NCBI GenBank assembly: GCA_023382715.1
Contig: JAHDWP010000005.1
Span: 79,834-143,833, forward strand
DNA length: 64,000 bases
Direction of reading: 5' to 3'
From: Anaerolineae bacterium
GTDB lineage: Bacteria > Chloroflexota > Anaerolineae > Aggregatilineales > Aggregatilineaceae
In this document: positions 26,966 to 36,432 of the stretch, in pieces
Position numbering within the stretch: position 1 is the first letter of the stretch
How the letters are laid out: each line of letters begins with the position of its first letter
Notes under the pieces: generated by a model
What the model was told of the DNA's origin: nothing
The model's database searches: none
The model's input: the letters and a program-made list of their open reading frames with translations, nothing else
Position numbers and translations under genes: made by a program

Positions 26966-28636
26966 TCAGCCGGTCAGCGCCTGGCCGACCGGCACATCCC
27001 CGCACAGATGAACGCGCAGGCCCATCGCCTGGAGCATGGCCGCTTTGGCTGCCAGCGCCTTGTCCGCTTCCTGCGCCGATGGCGCGTAGACAACCTGAAT
27101 GTGATTGGCCTGGTGACGGGCCATCATCTGGTCGCGGCTGACGCCGTGCAGCACGGCGTGCATGATCGGCCACTGCGGGCTGGTGAGCCGCCAGCGGCGC
27201 TCGGTTTCGGCATCCGGCAGCCTGACCACGTGCGCGCGCCCGATGTCCGCATGGAGCGCGCCGCCCCGCACATAGACACGGCTCCAGACGATCTCGCCCG
27301 GCCTGCTGACCCCCTTGAGCGTGCCGCCGCCCAGCCGGAAGTACATCGGCGGCTGCCGCTCGCTGGACGCGCCCGCATAGCCGCCGATGAAGTGCGAGGC
27401 CGGGGCCGCGCCGGAAATGAGAAAGACCCACACGTAATCGTCCACGCCGTCGCCGCGGAAATGCTCACCCCACCGAAGGTCGTGCAGGGTGGTGGCCGGG
27501 TCGAAGCCCAGCGCCCGCCAGACACGGTTGGTCACCAGCGCGTCGAGGGCCGCGCCCTCGTCCACCTCGTTGAAGTGTGGCAGCGCCTGGCCGGGATACA
27601 GCTCCGCGCCCGTCTGCGCGTGGTAGACCGGCGGACGCTCGACATTGTTGAGCAGGCCCTCCACCAGGTCGGAGGCGGGGGCCATGTCCTTCAGCCCCTG
27701 CTGGTACTGGATGCCGATGGCGTCGCAGCCAAAATCGTGGGCGATGCGCACGGCGGCGATGTACATCTTGCACTGTTCGAGAATCTGGCGGTCGGTCAGG
27801 TCGGTTTCGTCGTTGGGGCCGGTGACGAAGGTCACGCCGCGCGCGTCGAGCCAGTCGCGCACTTGCTGCGCTTCGGCGTCGCTCACCAGGCGCATCGCCG
27901 CCACCAGCGCCGACTGGCTGAGCCGCTCCTTGTAGACGCCCGCCGGGTTGAGCAGCTCGTCATCAATGATGGCGTTGTACATGCCCATGCAGCCCTCGTC
28001 GAAGACGCCGAGGATGGCTTTCTCGCGCTGGAGCTGCGCCGCCAGCACCTCGCCCAATTGACGTTCGGGGGCGGGCAGGCGGGCCGGGTCGAGGGCACGC
28101 ACATGGCTGGTGTCGTGATCGATCCTGCCCTCGCGGATCCACTGGCGGATGCCACGCCGGAAGAACTCGTCGGTGAAGTCTTCGCTCCAGATCGTGCTGT
28201 AGGCGACGCCCATCTTGGTCAGCGAGCCGTTGAGGTTGAGCATCCCCACCAGGCCCGGCCACTGCCCGCTCCAGTTGGCGACAGTGAGGATCGGGCCGCG
28301 ATGAGCGCGCAGCCCGGCCAGCACGTGGTGGCTGTATTGCCACACCGCCTCGGCGACGATCAGGCGGGCGTCGGGATCGATCTGCCTGAAGACATCCATG
28401 CCCACGCGCTGGCTGGCGATGAAGCCGTGCTTCTCCACCGGGTCGTAAGGATGGCCGCGCCTGACGGTGATGCCCTCTTCGGCGAAAGCGGTGATGATCG
28501 CCTGCTCCATCGCCTCCTGGGCGGGCCAGCAGGTCTGATTGGCGGCCAGGCGCAGATCACCGCTGGCGACGAGAATCGCCTCGTTCGGACCGGCTTTGGG
28601 CGGGTGGGTCAGTTGAGGCAAGGCATATCCGCTCAT
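26966..28636 (-). CDS. L-fucose isomerase-like protein
   Basis: 556 aa. It resembles the fucose/arabinose isomerase-like superfamily: N-terminal Rossmann-like domains ([46 protein letters not shown]), metal-site-like acids in [19 protein letters not shown], and a C-terminal domain with [14 protein letters not shown]. It may interconvert an aldose and ketose taken up by the adjacent ABC system. RBS AGGAG lies 7 bases before the ATG. Exact substrate unknown. Confidence 0.75.
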   Translation of the reverse strand: MSGYALPQLTHPPKAGPNEAILVASGDLRLAANQTCWPAQEAMEQAIITAFAEEGITVRRGHPYDPVEKHGFIASQRVGMDVFRQIDPDARLIVAEAVWQYSHHVLAGLRAHRGPILTVANWSGQWPGLVGMLNLNGSLTKMGVAYSTIWSEDFTDEFFRRGIRQWIREGRIDHDTSHVRALDPARLPAPERQLGEVLAAQLQREKAILGVFDEGCMGMYNAIIDDELLNPAGVYKERLSQSALVAAMRLVSDAEAQQVRDWLDARGVTFVTGPNDETDLTDRQILEQCKMYIAAVRIAHDFGCDAIGIQYQQGLKDMAPASDLVEGLLNNVERPPVYHAQTGAELYPGQALPHFNEVDEGAALDALVTNRVWRALGFDPATTLHDLRWGEHFRGDGVDDYVWVFLISGAAPASHFIGGYAGASSERQPPMYFRLGGGTLKGVSRPGEIVWSRVYVRGGALHADIGRAHVVRLPDAETERRWRLTSPQWPIMHAVLHGVSRDQMMARHQANHIQVVYAPSAQEADKALAAKAAMLQAMGLRVHLCGDVPVGQALTG

Positions 28637-29278
28637 GAACTATCTCCTTGAAACTGTTTGGGCGGGGAAGCCCCGCAAATCACCTGCGCAATGGGGGACA
28701 GGCACGCATCCCTGCCCGCCCCTATGATACTACAGACTGACGGGTCTCCGCGTATTCCCCGCATTCTGCCGGGCGGGGAGCTATCAGGCGAGGCGGCAGC
28801 CGGGGCGATGATGTGGCTCATAGCCCCTGCCAACCGGGGGTGCGGCAGAGCAGCGCCCCCCCCTTGACCTCACCCCCGCTCGGCGCCGATGCGCGGCGAT
28901 TATCCTGCCTGTTGGCGAAAACGGGCAAGCCAACTATAATGACAAGTAAGCTCAGCATACCGCGATGGGGGACGACGCTCGCGGCGTGGCTCGTGCCGCA
29001 GGTTGATGATCGAGCCTTTGGCGAGCAATAACAACGCTGGTTTGGCCCTGGCCCAAGAAAATACCTTAGACAATGAGATATCTCCCTTGTCGCTCGCTGT
29101 CCGTGCCTTCACTCTGGAGACCCCACTTCTCAGCCGGTGTGTCTGTCTACCTGCGCACGGGCAGCGGGTAATCCGCGTGGCGTTGTTGCCGGCGTGTGAG
29201 CGGCACGGCGCAAAGCCGTGTGTCTCAATAGAAAGACAGAGTATCGCTGACCGTCTTAGTTACCAAAGGAGTTGACAG
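28637..29278 (+). other. Gap between divergent genes with promoter for the sugar ABC operon
   Basis: About 640 bases. Short frames here (e.g. 28813-29031, 29003-29275) have no recognisable features. A GCGGGG-AAG-CCCCGC hairpin lies at 28662-28676, in the leader of the minus-strand isomerase gene. A strong promoter-like sequence is at 28912-28940. Confidence 0.6.
28912..28940 (+). promoter_or_regulatory. Candidate promoter of the sugar ABC operon
   Basis: TTGGCG, 17-bp spacer, TATAAT (28935-28940). It gives a leader of about 330 nt before the binding-protein gene, whose RBS is AAAGGAG. Confidence 0.6.
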
Positions 29279-30619
29279 ATGAGTGTTCGTCGCTTAATCC
29301 CCGTCTTGCTGATCGCCGCCTTGCTGCTGGCCCTGGTGCCCGCAACAGCGGCCCAGGAAACCGTGACCATCCGCGCACGTTGCCGCGCCGGGGCGACCGA
29401 AGAGTGGCGCTGCAACAACTTCGCCGAAGTCGAGGCCCAGGTCGAGGCCGCGCTGGGCATTGACATCCAGCTTGAGCTGATCCAGGACAACCTGGATTGG
29501 GGTCCGTACAAGCAGGAGTTCCAGCTTTCGTCCGAGGCCGGCGAAGCGGTGGACATCATCCTGTCGGGCCATGAGGACATCGGGGCCTGGTCGGTCGCCG
29601 GCTTCGTCATCCCGCTGGATGACCTGATCCCGAACTATCCTGAGTTCGCCGATGTGGTGCCCAGCCTGTGGGACTCAATGAAAGCCCCGGATGGCCTGAT
29701 CTACGGCATCCCGCAGGACGCCGAGGCCCGCCCGCTCTACTTCAGCAAGCCCCTGCTGAGCGATCTCGGCTGGAGCGATGAAGAGATCGCGTCCCTGTCG
29801 GACAGGATCATGGCCGGCGAGTTCACCTTCGAGGATATGCTCGACACCGCGCAGGAAGCGGTTGAGCTGGGCGTGGTCGAAGCAGGGAACGGTTACTGGC
29901 ATCGCCCCGTCAACGGCCCGGACCTGCTGTACTTCTACTACGGCATGGGCGGCAGCGTGCTCGATGACGAAGGCAACATGGTCTTCGACAAGCAGGCGGC
30001 GCTCGATGTCTACACCCAGTTCGCCGATGCCCGCGAGCGCGGCGTGATGAACGGCTCGCACCTTGGCATCGCCTGGGTGGACTGGCACACGGCGGTAGCT
30101 CCCGGCGAGAAGGTCCTCTTTGCCAGCGGTGGCACCTGGTTCTGGTTCGACTGGGCGCTGAACTACGTCGGCGACCGGGGCGGCGAGGACTACCTGTGGG
30201 AGAACATCGGCGTGGCGCTGATCCCGGCCATGAAGACCGGCAAGCCGATCACGCTGACTCACCCGCTGGCCTACATGGTCAGCAGCAGCAGCAAGAACGT
30301 GGACGTGGCCATGGCCCTGCTGGCGGCGATCACCACGCCGGAGGCCAACAACCGCCACGCCATCGGCAGCGCGCACCTGGGCATCCTCAACGCGCAGCTT
30401 GAGTCTGAGGAATACAAGGACGCCCGCTTCTTGAGCCTGGCCCACTCGATGCTCGACTACACGACCTTCATCCCCAACCATCCGAACTGGGGTGCCTGGT
30501 CGGAAGCATACTGGGCTGGCATCCAGAGCGTGGAGAGCGGCGAGTTGTCGCCTGAGGCGGCGCTGGATGTGGTGGTGAGCCGGCTGCAGAACGAGATTCC
30601 GGACATCATCATCCGCTAG
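29279..30619 (+). CDS. Sugar ABC transporter, extracellular solute-binding protein
   Basis: 446 aa. Signal peptide (residues 1-25, ending VPATAAQ) with no lipobox Cys. The mature part is a family 1 (MalE/UgpB-like) binding protein: VEAALGIDIQLELIQDN, VDIILSGHEDIGAW, DGLIYGIPQDAEARPLYF, WSEAYWAGIQSVESGELSPE near the end. First gene of the operon; two permeases and an ATPase follow. The ligand is likely a sugar, and the isomerase next door hints at an unusual monosaccharide. Confidence 0.9.
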   Translation: MSVRRLIPVLLIAALLLALVPATAAQETVTIRARCRAGATEEWRCNNFAEVEAQVEAALGIDIQLELIQDNLDWGPYKQEFQLSSEAGEAVDIILSGHEDIGAWSVAGFVIPLDDLIPNYPEFADVVPSLWDSMKAPDGLIYGIPQDAEARPLYFSKPLLSDLGWSDEEIASLSDRIMAGEFTFEDMLDTAQEAVELGVVEAGNGYWHRPVNGPDLLYFYYGMGGSVLDDEGNMVFDKQAALDVYTQFADARERGVMNGSHLGIAWVDWHTAVAPGEKVLFASGGTWFWFDWALNYVGDRGGEDYLWENIGVALIPAMKTGKPITLTHPLAYMVSSSSKNVDVAMALLAAITTPEANNRHAIGSAHLGILNAQLESEEYKDARFLSLAHSMLDYTTFIPNHPNWGAWSEAYWAGIQSVESGELSPEAALDVVVSRLQNEIPDIIIR

Positions 30620-30659
30620 CCGCAGCGGTCCGCGCAGCATGGTTTTCCGTTCGCTGTTC

Positions 30660-30698
30660 ACCAGCCGGGGGTTTGCGCGTGCGCGGCCTCCGGCTGGT
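30660..30698 (+). promoter_or_regulatory. Intercistronic hairpin after the binding-protein gene
   Basis: ACCAGCCGG (30660-30668) and CCGGCTGGT (30690-30698) form a 9-bp stem between the binding protein and first permease. No U-run follows. Such hairpins often protect the upstream message and lower downstream expression. A similar one is at 55670-55701. Confidence 0.5.
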
Positions 30699-30756
30699 TG
30701 GTTATGCCGGTGAGCGGTGTTCGCCTGGGGCGGGCAGCGCGGAGTGGAGGTTGATC

Positions 30757-31749
30757 ATGGCCTACGCGACACAGATGGCGCCAGCCGGCGCGCGCAGCCG
30801 CAGCCAGGCGGCCCGCGCCCGGCTGACCGCTTATGGGTTCCTGGCGCCGGCGGGGGTGCTCGTCCTGTTCTTTTTCTTCATCCCGATGATCCTCATTCTG
30901 TTCCTGAGCATCACCAACCTGGCCACCACCAATTTCACCACCGACGTGCTGAAGATGGCCACGTCGCAAGACCCACGCTACATCGTCTGGGGCGACAACT
31001 TCGAGCGCATGTTCGCCGACGCCTACGCGCCCAAGATTCTCTTCAACACCTTCTTCTACGTGCTGTCCACGCTGCTGTTGTTCAACGTGGGGCTGGGGCT
31101 GATCATCTCGCTGCTGACGACGCACATCAACCGCCGCGCCGGATTTTTCTTTCGCGCGCTGTGGATTCTGCCGCGCATCACTTCGCCGGCGGTGTACATC
31201 CTGATGTGGAAGCGCATCGTCGCCTCGTCGCCGTTCGGCATCCTCAACCAGTTCAACGAGCTGCTGGGCCGCCCGGAAGCCAACTATTTCCAGGGAGACC
31301 CCTGGGTGTTCATCGTCATGCTCAACGGCTTCATCGGCGCGTCGTTCGGCATGATCATCTTCACCTCGGCCATCGAGTCGATCCCCAAAGACCTGCTCAA
31401 CGCCTCGCTGGTGGATGGGTCGTCGCTGTTGCAGCGCGTGCGCCATGTGATCCTGCCCCTGCTGCGCTGGCCGCTGCTGTTTGTGATCACCTACCAGACG
31501 CTGTCGCTGCTGACCTCGTTCGAATATATCCTGCTCTTCAACCAGGGTGGGGCCGCCTCGAACAACGAGGTGTGGTCGCTGGCGGCGTACAACCGCGCGC
31601 TGAACACCTATTTCGCCAACGCGCAGTGGGGTTATGGCTCGGCCTTCGCCGTCGTGCTGGTGATCATCGGCGTGGTCATGGCGACGGTCTACATGCGCGT
31701 TTTCCGCTTTGGCGAGCTGGTCGCCGAGCCGAAGATTGAGGTGCTGTGA
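30757..31749 (+). CDS. Sugar ABC transporter permease (MalF/UgpA type)
   Basis: 330 aa with six TM segments. The N-terminal helix is AYGFLAPAGVLVLFFFFIP; the cytoplasmic EAA loop is NASLVDGSSLLQRVRHVILP. RBS GGAGG precedes ATG 30757; an in-frame extension to 30673 would run through the hairpin. It ends TGA overlapping the next ATG. Confidence 0.9.
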   Translation: MAYATQMAPAGARSRSQAARARLTAYGFLAPAGVLVLFFFFIPMILILFLSITNLATTNFTTDVLKMATSQDPRYIVWGDNFERMFADAYAPKILFNTFFYVLSTLLLFNVGLGLIISLLTTHINRRAGFFFRALWILPRITSPAVYILMWKRIVASSPFGILNQFNELLGRPEANYFQGDPWVFIVMLNGFIGASFGMIIFTSAIESIPKDLLNASLVDGSSLLQRVRHVILPLLRWPLLFVITYQTLSLLTSFEYILLFNQGGAASNNEVWSLAAYNRALNTYFANAQWGYGSAFAVVLVIIGVVMATVYMRVFRFGELVAEPKIEVL

Positions 31750-33353
31750 TGGCTGCTTCCGCGCACACTTCACAGATGAGATCGCTGAACGTCGAGGAGC
31801 TGGAATATCAGCGCGCCGCGACGGGCGAGCTGGTCGGCCAGGCGGTGTTCTCGGCGCTGCTCGTGCTGCTGTTCTTCCAGTTGGGCGTGATCCTGTTCAA
31901 GGTGCTGGAGCCGCTGATCCGTTCCGCGCCGGGCGTATTGGGTTCCGGGCTGAAAGTCGAGGAAACGCTGACCCGCGCCATCGCCAGCGCCCTGACACTG
32001 CTGGCGCCGTTCGCTGCGTATGGCGCGTGCGGCGCCAGGCTGCGCGGGCTGGCCGCCTTCGACCGGCGGCGGGCGCTGCGCGTGGCGCTGCTGGCGGGAG
32101 CCGTGGTTTACGCCATCACCGCGATGGGCCAGTGGGTGTTCCAGGTGGGGCCGTTCGCCGAAAAGCCGTCGCTGGAGATGTCCTTCGAGCAGACGGCAGA
32201 CGGCGTGCTGATCACCGGGATCGTCGCGGGCGGCACGGCGGACAAGGCTGGGCTGAAGGTCGGCGACCTGATCATCGCCATTGGCCGCGCGCCGACGGAC
32301 CTGGCCGGGCTGAAGGAGAAGATCGCTCTGTCCGCCTTCGAGAGCAAGATCGGGCTGCGCATCGCGCGCGACGGCGAAGAGGAGCTGGTGCCGGTCGAAG
32401 TCGTGCCCGTCGTGGAAATCGGCCTGGCCCCCCTGGTTGGCGGGCTGCTGTTGGCGCTGTTCATTGCGGTGGCGGCGGTCGTCTGGCCGGGCGGGCTGAC
32501 ACCCTACGTGCTGATGATCCTCATCATGGTGCCGCTGCTCATCGGCTACCTGTGGCTGGTTGTCGCTTCGTTCTCGTACCGGACGGAAGGACTGCTGCCG
32601 GTGAACGCGGCGGGCGAATTCGGCGGCTTCACCCTGGGCAACTGGGAGTTCCTCACCCGCGCGGGCACCAGCTCGAACCCCAGCATCTGGACGATCACGC
32701 TGAATACGCTCGTCATCGCCAGCCTGATGATGGTGCTGGTGCTGCTGGTGTCGTCTATGGCGGGCTATGCCCTGTCGCGCATGAACTTCCCTGGGCGCAG
32801 GTCCTTTCTCTCGCTGACGCTGATCCTGCACGGCTTCCCGGCGGTGACGCTGCTGATCGCCATCTTCTTCGTGCTGCGCAACGTGGGCAAGGTGCCCATC
32901 GTCGGCGACTACTTCGGCTTCAACACGCGCGGCGGGATCGCGCTGGTGATGGTCGCCTTCGAGCTGCCGCTGGGGGTGTGGCTGATGAAGGGCTTCTTCG
33001 ACAACATCCCCTGGGACATGGAACGCTCGGCGCTGATTGACGGGGCGTCGCGCTGGCGCACCTTCTGGCAGATTTTGCTGCCGCAGATTCGCCCCGGCAT
33101 CCTGGCTCTGGGCATCTTCGCCTTCATTTCCGGCTGGGGGGCGTACCTGATCCCGCAGACGTACAGCATCGGCACCAAGACGGCAACGCTGGCCGTGTTC
33201 ATCAGCCAGCGCACCAGCGAAACCGCTCCGACGAACTGGAACGAGCTGGCCGCCATTGGCTTGTACCAGATGCTCCCGGTCTTCATCATCTTTGTTTTCG
33301 CCCAGGAATACCTGCTCAACATTTACGCGGGCGGCACGAAGGGCAGCTCGTGA
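31749..33353 (+). CDS. Sugar ABC transporter permease (MalG type) with inserted PDZ domain
   Basis: 534 aa, about twice the usual 280. Residues 30-55, 73-94 and 110-135 are hydrophobic. Residues 144-220 look like a PDZ domain: GVLITGIVAGGTADKAGL, KVGDLIIAIGRAPT, GLRIARDGEEELVPVEVVP. Two further TM segments follow (225-265). The standard MalG-type permease domain runs from about residue 310 on, with EAA loop ERSALIDGASRWRTFWQILL. The PDZ would probably face the periplasm or cytoplasm depending on helix count. Its partner is unknown; it could gate transport or bind a periplasmic protein. Confidence 0.85.
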   Translation: MAASAHTSQMRSLNVEELEYQRAATGELVGQAVFSALLVLLFFQLGVILFKVLEPLIRSAPGVLGSGLKVEETLTRAIASALTLLAPFAAYGACGARLRGLAAFDRRRALRVALLAGAVVYAITAMGQWVFQVGPFAEKPSLEMSFEQTADGVLITGIVAGGTADKAGLKVGDLIIAIGRAPTDLAGLKEKIALSAFESKIGLRIARDGEEELVPVEVVPVVEIGLAPLVGGLLLALFIAVAAVVWPGGLTPYVLMILIMVPLLIGYLWLVVASFSYRTEGLLPVNAAGEFGGFTLGNWEFLTRAGTSSNPSIWTITLNTLVIASLMMVLVLLVSSMAGYALSRMNFPGRRSFLSLTLILHGFPAVTLLIAIFFVLRNVGKVPIVGDYFGFNTRGGIALVMVAFELPLGVWLMKGFFDNIPWDMERSALIDGASRWRTFWQILLPQIRPGILALGIFAFISGWGAYLIPQTYSIGTKTATLAVFISQRTSETAPTNWNELAAIGLYQMLPVFIIFVFAQEYLLNIYAGGTKGSS

Positions 33354-33366
33354 GGGGGATGACGCG

Positions 33367-34449
33367 ATGAGAATCATGCTTGAGAACCTGACCAAGCGAT
33401 TCGGCACCGTCGTTGGGGTGGACGACATCACCCTGGCGGTAGAGGACGGCGAATTCGTCGCTTTCCTGGGGCCGTCGGGCTGCGGCAAGACGACCACGCT
33501 GCTGATGGTCGCCGGCATCTATAAGCCGACAGCGGGCATCATCCGCTTCGGCGAGCGCGTCGTCAACCAGGTGCCGCCCAAAGACCGCAACATCGGCATG
33601 GTCTTCCAGAGCTACGCCCTTTACCCGCACATGACCGTCTTCGGCAACATGAGTTACCCGCTCAAGCTGAAGAAGGTGTCGAAGGAAGAGCAGATGCTGC
33701 GCGTGCAGGAAGTGGCCGACAAGATGGGCATCGGCGATCTGCTCGACCGGCGGCCCGGCCAGCTTTCGGGCGGGCAGCAGCAGCGCGTAGCCCTGGGCCG
33801 CGCCCTGGTCAAGCAGCCGGACGTGCTGCTCTTCGACGAGCCACTCTCCAACCTGGACGCGCGCCTGCGCCTTTCGATGCGCGGCGAGATCAAGCACCTG
33901 CAGAAGGAGCTGGGCATCACCGCCATCTACGTGACGCACGACCAGGTGGAAGCGCTGACGATGGCCGACCGCATCGCCGTGATGAACCGCGGCCGGCTGG
34001 AAGCGTTCGACGCCCCTGACGACCTCTACGACCGGCCCAAGACGCTCTTCATCGCCGGCTTCGTCGGCAACCCGCCGATGAACTTCCTGGAAGTCGAGGT
34101 TTGCCAGGAGAACGGCGCGTTCTACGCGGTCAACCAGGGGCTGCGCGCACAGGTGCCGCCGGAGCGCGGCGAGCCGGCGGCGCGGCGCGGCGGGCGCGTG
34201 ATTCTAGGCGTCCGCCCGGAGGATGTCACGCTCGCCGACGCCGGAGAGGTGCGGGGCAGCGTCTTCCTGGTGGAGCCGCTGGGCCGCGACGACCTGCTCG
34301 ATGTGCACCTGGACGCGGCCAACCGCCTGAACGTGCTGGCCGACCCGGCGGCGCATATCCGCGCAGGCGATACGGTCACCCTGAGCCTGAATATGCAGCG
34401 GGCGCAGTTCTTCGACCCGCAGACAGAGCAATCGCTGCTCTGGCGCTGA
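33367..34449 (+). CDS. Sugar ABC transporter ATPase (MalK/UgpC type)
   Basis: 360 aa. Walker A GPSGCGKTT (residues 38-46), Q-loop VFQSYALYP, signature QLSGGQQQRVALGRALV, Walker B VLLFDEPLSNLDA, H-loop YVTHDQVEA. The C-terminal TOBE-like regulatory domain includes VILGVRPEDVTL. It would energise the two permeases upstream. ATG 33367 lies 13 bp after the preceding stop; a longer frame from 33256 lies inside the permease gene. Confidence 0.93.
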   Translation: MRIMLENLTKRFGTVVGVDDITLAVEDGEFVAFLGPSGCGKTTTLLMVAGIYKPTAGIIRFGERVVNQVPPKDRNIGMVFQSYALYPHMTVFGNMSYPLKLKKVSKEEQMLRVQEVADKMGIGDLLDRRPGQLSGGQQQRVALGRALVKQPDVLLFDEPLSNLDARLRLSMRGEIKHLQKELGITAIYVTHDQVEALTMADRIAVMNRGRLEAFDAPDDLYDRPKTLFIAGFVGNPPMNFLEVEVCQENGAFYAVNQGLRAQVPPERGEPAARRGGRVILGVRPEDVTLADAGEVRGSVFLVEPLGRDDLLDVHLDAANRLNVLADPAAHIRAGDTVTLSLNMQRAQFFDPQTEQSLLWR

Positions 34450-34505
34450 CGGGCGAAAGAGCGCGAATCGCAGAGGCGCAGAGGTCGCAGAGAAGGAATG
34501 AGGGG

Positions 34506-34539
34506 AGACTTCCGAAGTCTCCGAAGACTTCGGAAGTCT
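34506..34539. repeat. Palindromic repeat AGACTTCCGAAGTCT, copy 1
   Basis: Perfect 15-bp arms (34506-34520, 34525-34539) around CCGA. On the plus strand it is followed by GTTTTCTC, so it can act as the terminator of the ABC operon. Each arm is itself nearly palindromic. Confidence 0.75.
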
Positions 34540-34632
34540 GTTTTCTCGGCTCTTTCCCTGTGTCCTCGCGCTTCTGCGATGATGTTTTTCCCTGATCCCT
34601 GCTTTCGCTGAACGAGGAGGCAATACACGCCT

Positions 34633-35916
34633 GTGACCAACTGGATGGCCGCGTTGGCGGCTCATTGCAAGCGCGCACGCCAGCAGCATCCTGGCGACCG
34701 GCTGCTGGTCGTCTTCGATGCGGACGGCGCGCTGATTGACCGGCGGCGCTCGTTTGGCGCGGCGCTGCGCCCGTACTCTGGCGCATTGGAGACGGTGCGC
34801 TGGCTGGAGACAGGATTGGACTGCGCGGTAGGGCTGGTTTCGGCACGGCCAGAGTCAGCGCGCGCGGAGGTGCTGGCCGCGCTCAACGCGCTGGGTGTGG
34901 CGCGCCGCGTCGTATTCGAAGACGCGCGGCTGCGGCTGCGACCGGATGGCGGGGCGGGCGATGAGTCAGCGGCCAGGGCAGCGGGCGTGCGCGCGTTCCA
35001 GGCGGCGGGCTGGCGCGTCGTCGCCGTGCTGGACAGCGCACCGGAGGCGCTGGCGGCGGTTGCGGCGCAGGATGAGGCGGGCGAGATGCTGCTTCTGCAC
35101 GCGGCGCTCGACGGCGCAGCGCGTGCGGGCGCGCTCCCACCGCGCGCCCTGTCCGGCGGCGCCTACCGCCTGGCCGACCTGATCGCCGAGCGCGACCTGC
35201 CGCCGGACGTGGGGCTGGTCTGGCACGGGCTGAACGACGAGCCGAACGTGCGGCAATTTCTGGCGTCGGACATTGTGTGGGGCGAGTGCGACGTTCACCT
35301 CGACCCGCGCAGCGACCGACTGGTGCTGCACCACGACCGGCTGGACGATGCGCCGACGGAGGACGTGGCCGCGCTGCTGACGCTCGATGACCTGCTGGCG
35401 CGGATGCGCGAGCGGGGCAAAGCGGTCAAGCTCGACCTGAAGGGCGGCGGGCCGCTCATTGGGCGGGCGCTGGCCCTGATCGAGCGGCACGGCTTCGACG
35501 ACGATCACCTGTGGCTCAACGGCTATCTGCGCTTTCTGGGCGAGGCGGGCGTGCGCCAACTGGCCGAAGCGCGGCCAGGGGCCATCCTGCAAGCGCCGGT
35601 GGACTTCATGGGCGCGCTGGCGGTCAGCCTGCCCGATCACACGCAAGCCATTCTCGCCACGCTGCGCGGCTGGGGCATGAATCGTTTCTCGCTCGACTTC
35701 ATGAGCGCGGAGCGTCCGCAGTTCTATGACCTGATGCTGCGCTGGGGCTTCGAGGTCAACCTGTACGGCGTGGTGGACCTGGAGACGTTCCTGGCGGCGG
35801 TGCTGCTGCATCCCCGCTCGGTGACGACCGACTTCAACTTTCCGCAGTGGCACTACTATGGGCGCGGCTCCGGGCAGGGCGGGCGCTATTACGAGTACGA
35901 GCAGCGCGCGCCGTGA
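34633..35916 (+). CDS. HAD-like domain fused to phosphodiesterase-like (GDPD/FAM151-like) domain
   Basis: 427 aa. Residues 24-160 resemble a HAD phosphatase core (VVFDADGALIDRRRSF; motif III/IV region VLDSAPEALAAVAAQD). Residues 190-427 resemble a TIM-barrel phosphodiesterase of the GDPD/FAM151 group: GLVWHGLNDEPN, WGECDVHLDP, LVLHHDRLDD, KAVKLDLKGG, VNLYGVVDLE. The HAD nucleophile pair appears as DADG rather than DxDG/T with the second Asp at its usual place, so activity is uncertain. GTG start at 34633 with GAGGAGG upstream; ATG 34645 is an alternative. It follows the sugar ABC genes and may process an imported sugar phosphate or phosphodiester. Confidence 0.65.
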   Translation: MTNWMAALAAHCKRARQQHPGDRLLVVFDADGALIDRRRSFGAALRPYSGALETVRWLETGLDCAVGLVSARPESARAEVLAALNALGVARRVVFEDARLRLRPDGGAGDESAARAAGVRAFQAAGWRVVAVLDSAPEALAAVAAQDEAGEMLLLHAALDGAARAGALPPRALSGGAYRLADLIAERDLPPDVGLVWHGLNDEPNVRQFLASDIVWGECDVHLDPRSDRLVLHHDRLDDAPTEDVAALLTLDDLLARMRERGKAVKLDLKGGGPLIGRALALIERHGFDDDHLWLNGYLRFLGEAGVRQLAEARPGAILQAPVDFMGALAVSLPDHTQAILATLRGWGMNRFSLDFMSAERPQFYDLMLRWGFEVNLYGVVDLETFLAAVLLHPRSVTTDFNFPQWHYYGRGSGQGGRYYEYEQRAP

Positions 35917-36432
35917 GAGCGGCGCTGTTCCATGTCACGCGATGTAGAGTTGTCCCAACCGGACGCGCTATAGGGTTATACCGAGCCGACGCGGGAGGCG
36001 AGCGGATTTACCTCATCCCCGGCCCCTTCCCACGCGCGGAGAGGGGGTGGGCTGCTGGGGTTCCGTCCCCTCTCTGGCCGTCCCTCGTAGGGGCGTATTG
36101 CAATGCGCCCCTACGGGAGCATTTCGCCAACAGCTTCCCTTGTGGGCGAAGAGTCGCAGATGGCGGCGGGGCAGACACGATCCGGGATATGGGTAACGAT
36201 TAGCCTGGGTGAGCGAGGGGGGTGACTGGGCGCAGGAGCGCCGAGATGGTGATCTTCTACTCTCAAGAAGGGGTACACCCGCGCATATCGCCGGATAGAT
36301 TCTCGGCTATAATCGGGATGAGATGGGCGCTTGGTAGTGCGTCAGCGTATTGCCCCTGAAAAGCACGCGACAAAGAACATATCTTCTGTATCAGCCTGGT
36401 AAATCGCTGCCGCCTCTAGGATTAAGTCCGAC
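35917..36432 (+). other. Gap upstream of the Crp/Fnr gene, with repeats
   Basis: About 515 bases with no gene I can support. It holds a partial GC-rich repeat (36010-36062) and a 30-bp near-perfect palindrome (36086-36115). TATAAT at 36308-36313 would suit the next gene, but no good -35 is present. Confidence 0.55.
36086..36115. repeat. 30-bp palindrome with CGTAGGGGCG arms
   Basis: CGTAGGGGCG (36086-36095) pairs with CGCCCCTACG (36106-36115), and the centre ATTGCAAT is itself palindromic. Similar GTAGGGGCG palindromes are known dispersed repeats in several bacterial groups; only one copy is in this window. Confidence 0.6.

Noticed and set aside
27008-28651. 547-codon plus-strand frame opposite the isomerase-like gene
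   Set aside because: Antisense shadow; no motif, signal peptide or RBS, and the other strand encodes a recognisable protein.
29003-29275. 90-codon frame before the sugar-binding-protein gene
   Set aside because: No RBS or family signature; it lies in the expected leader of the operon.
31770-33518. 582-codon minus-strand frame opposite the PDZ permease
   Set aside because: Gln/Arg/Asp-rich translation of a TM protein gene in reverse; not credible as a protein.
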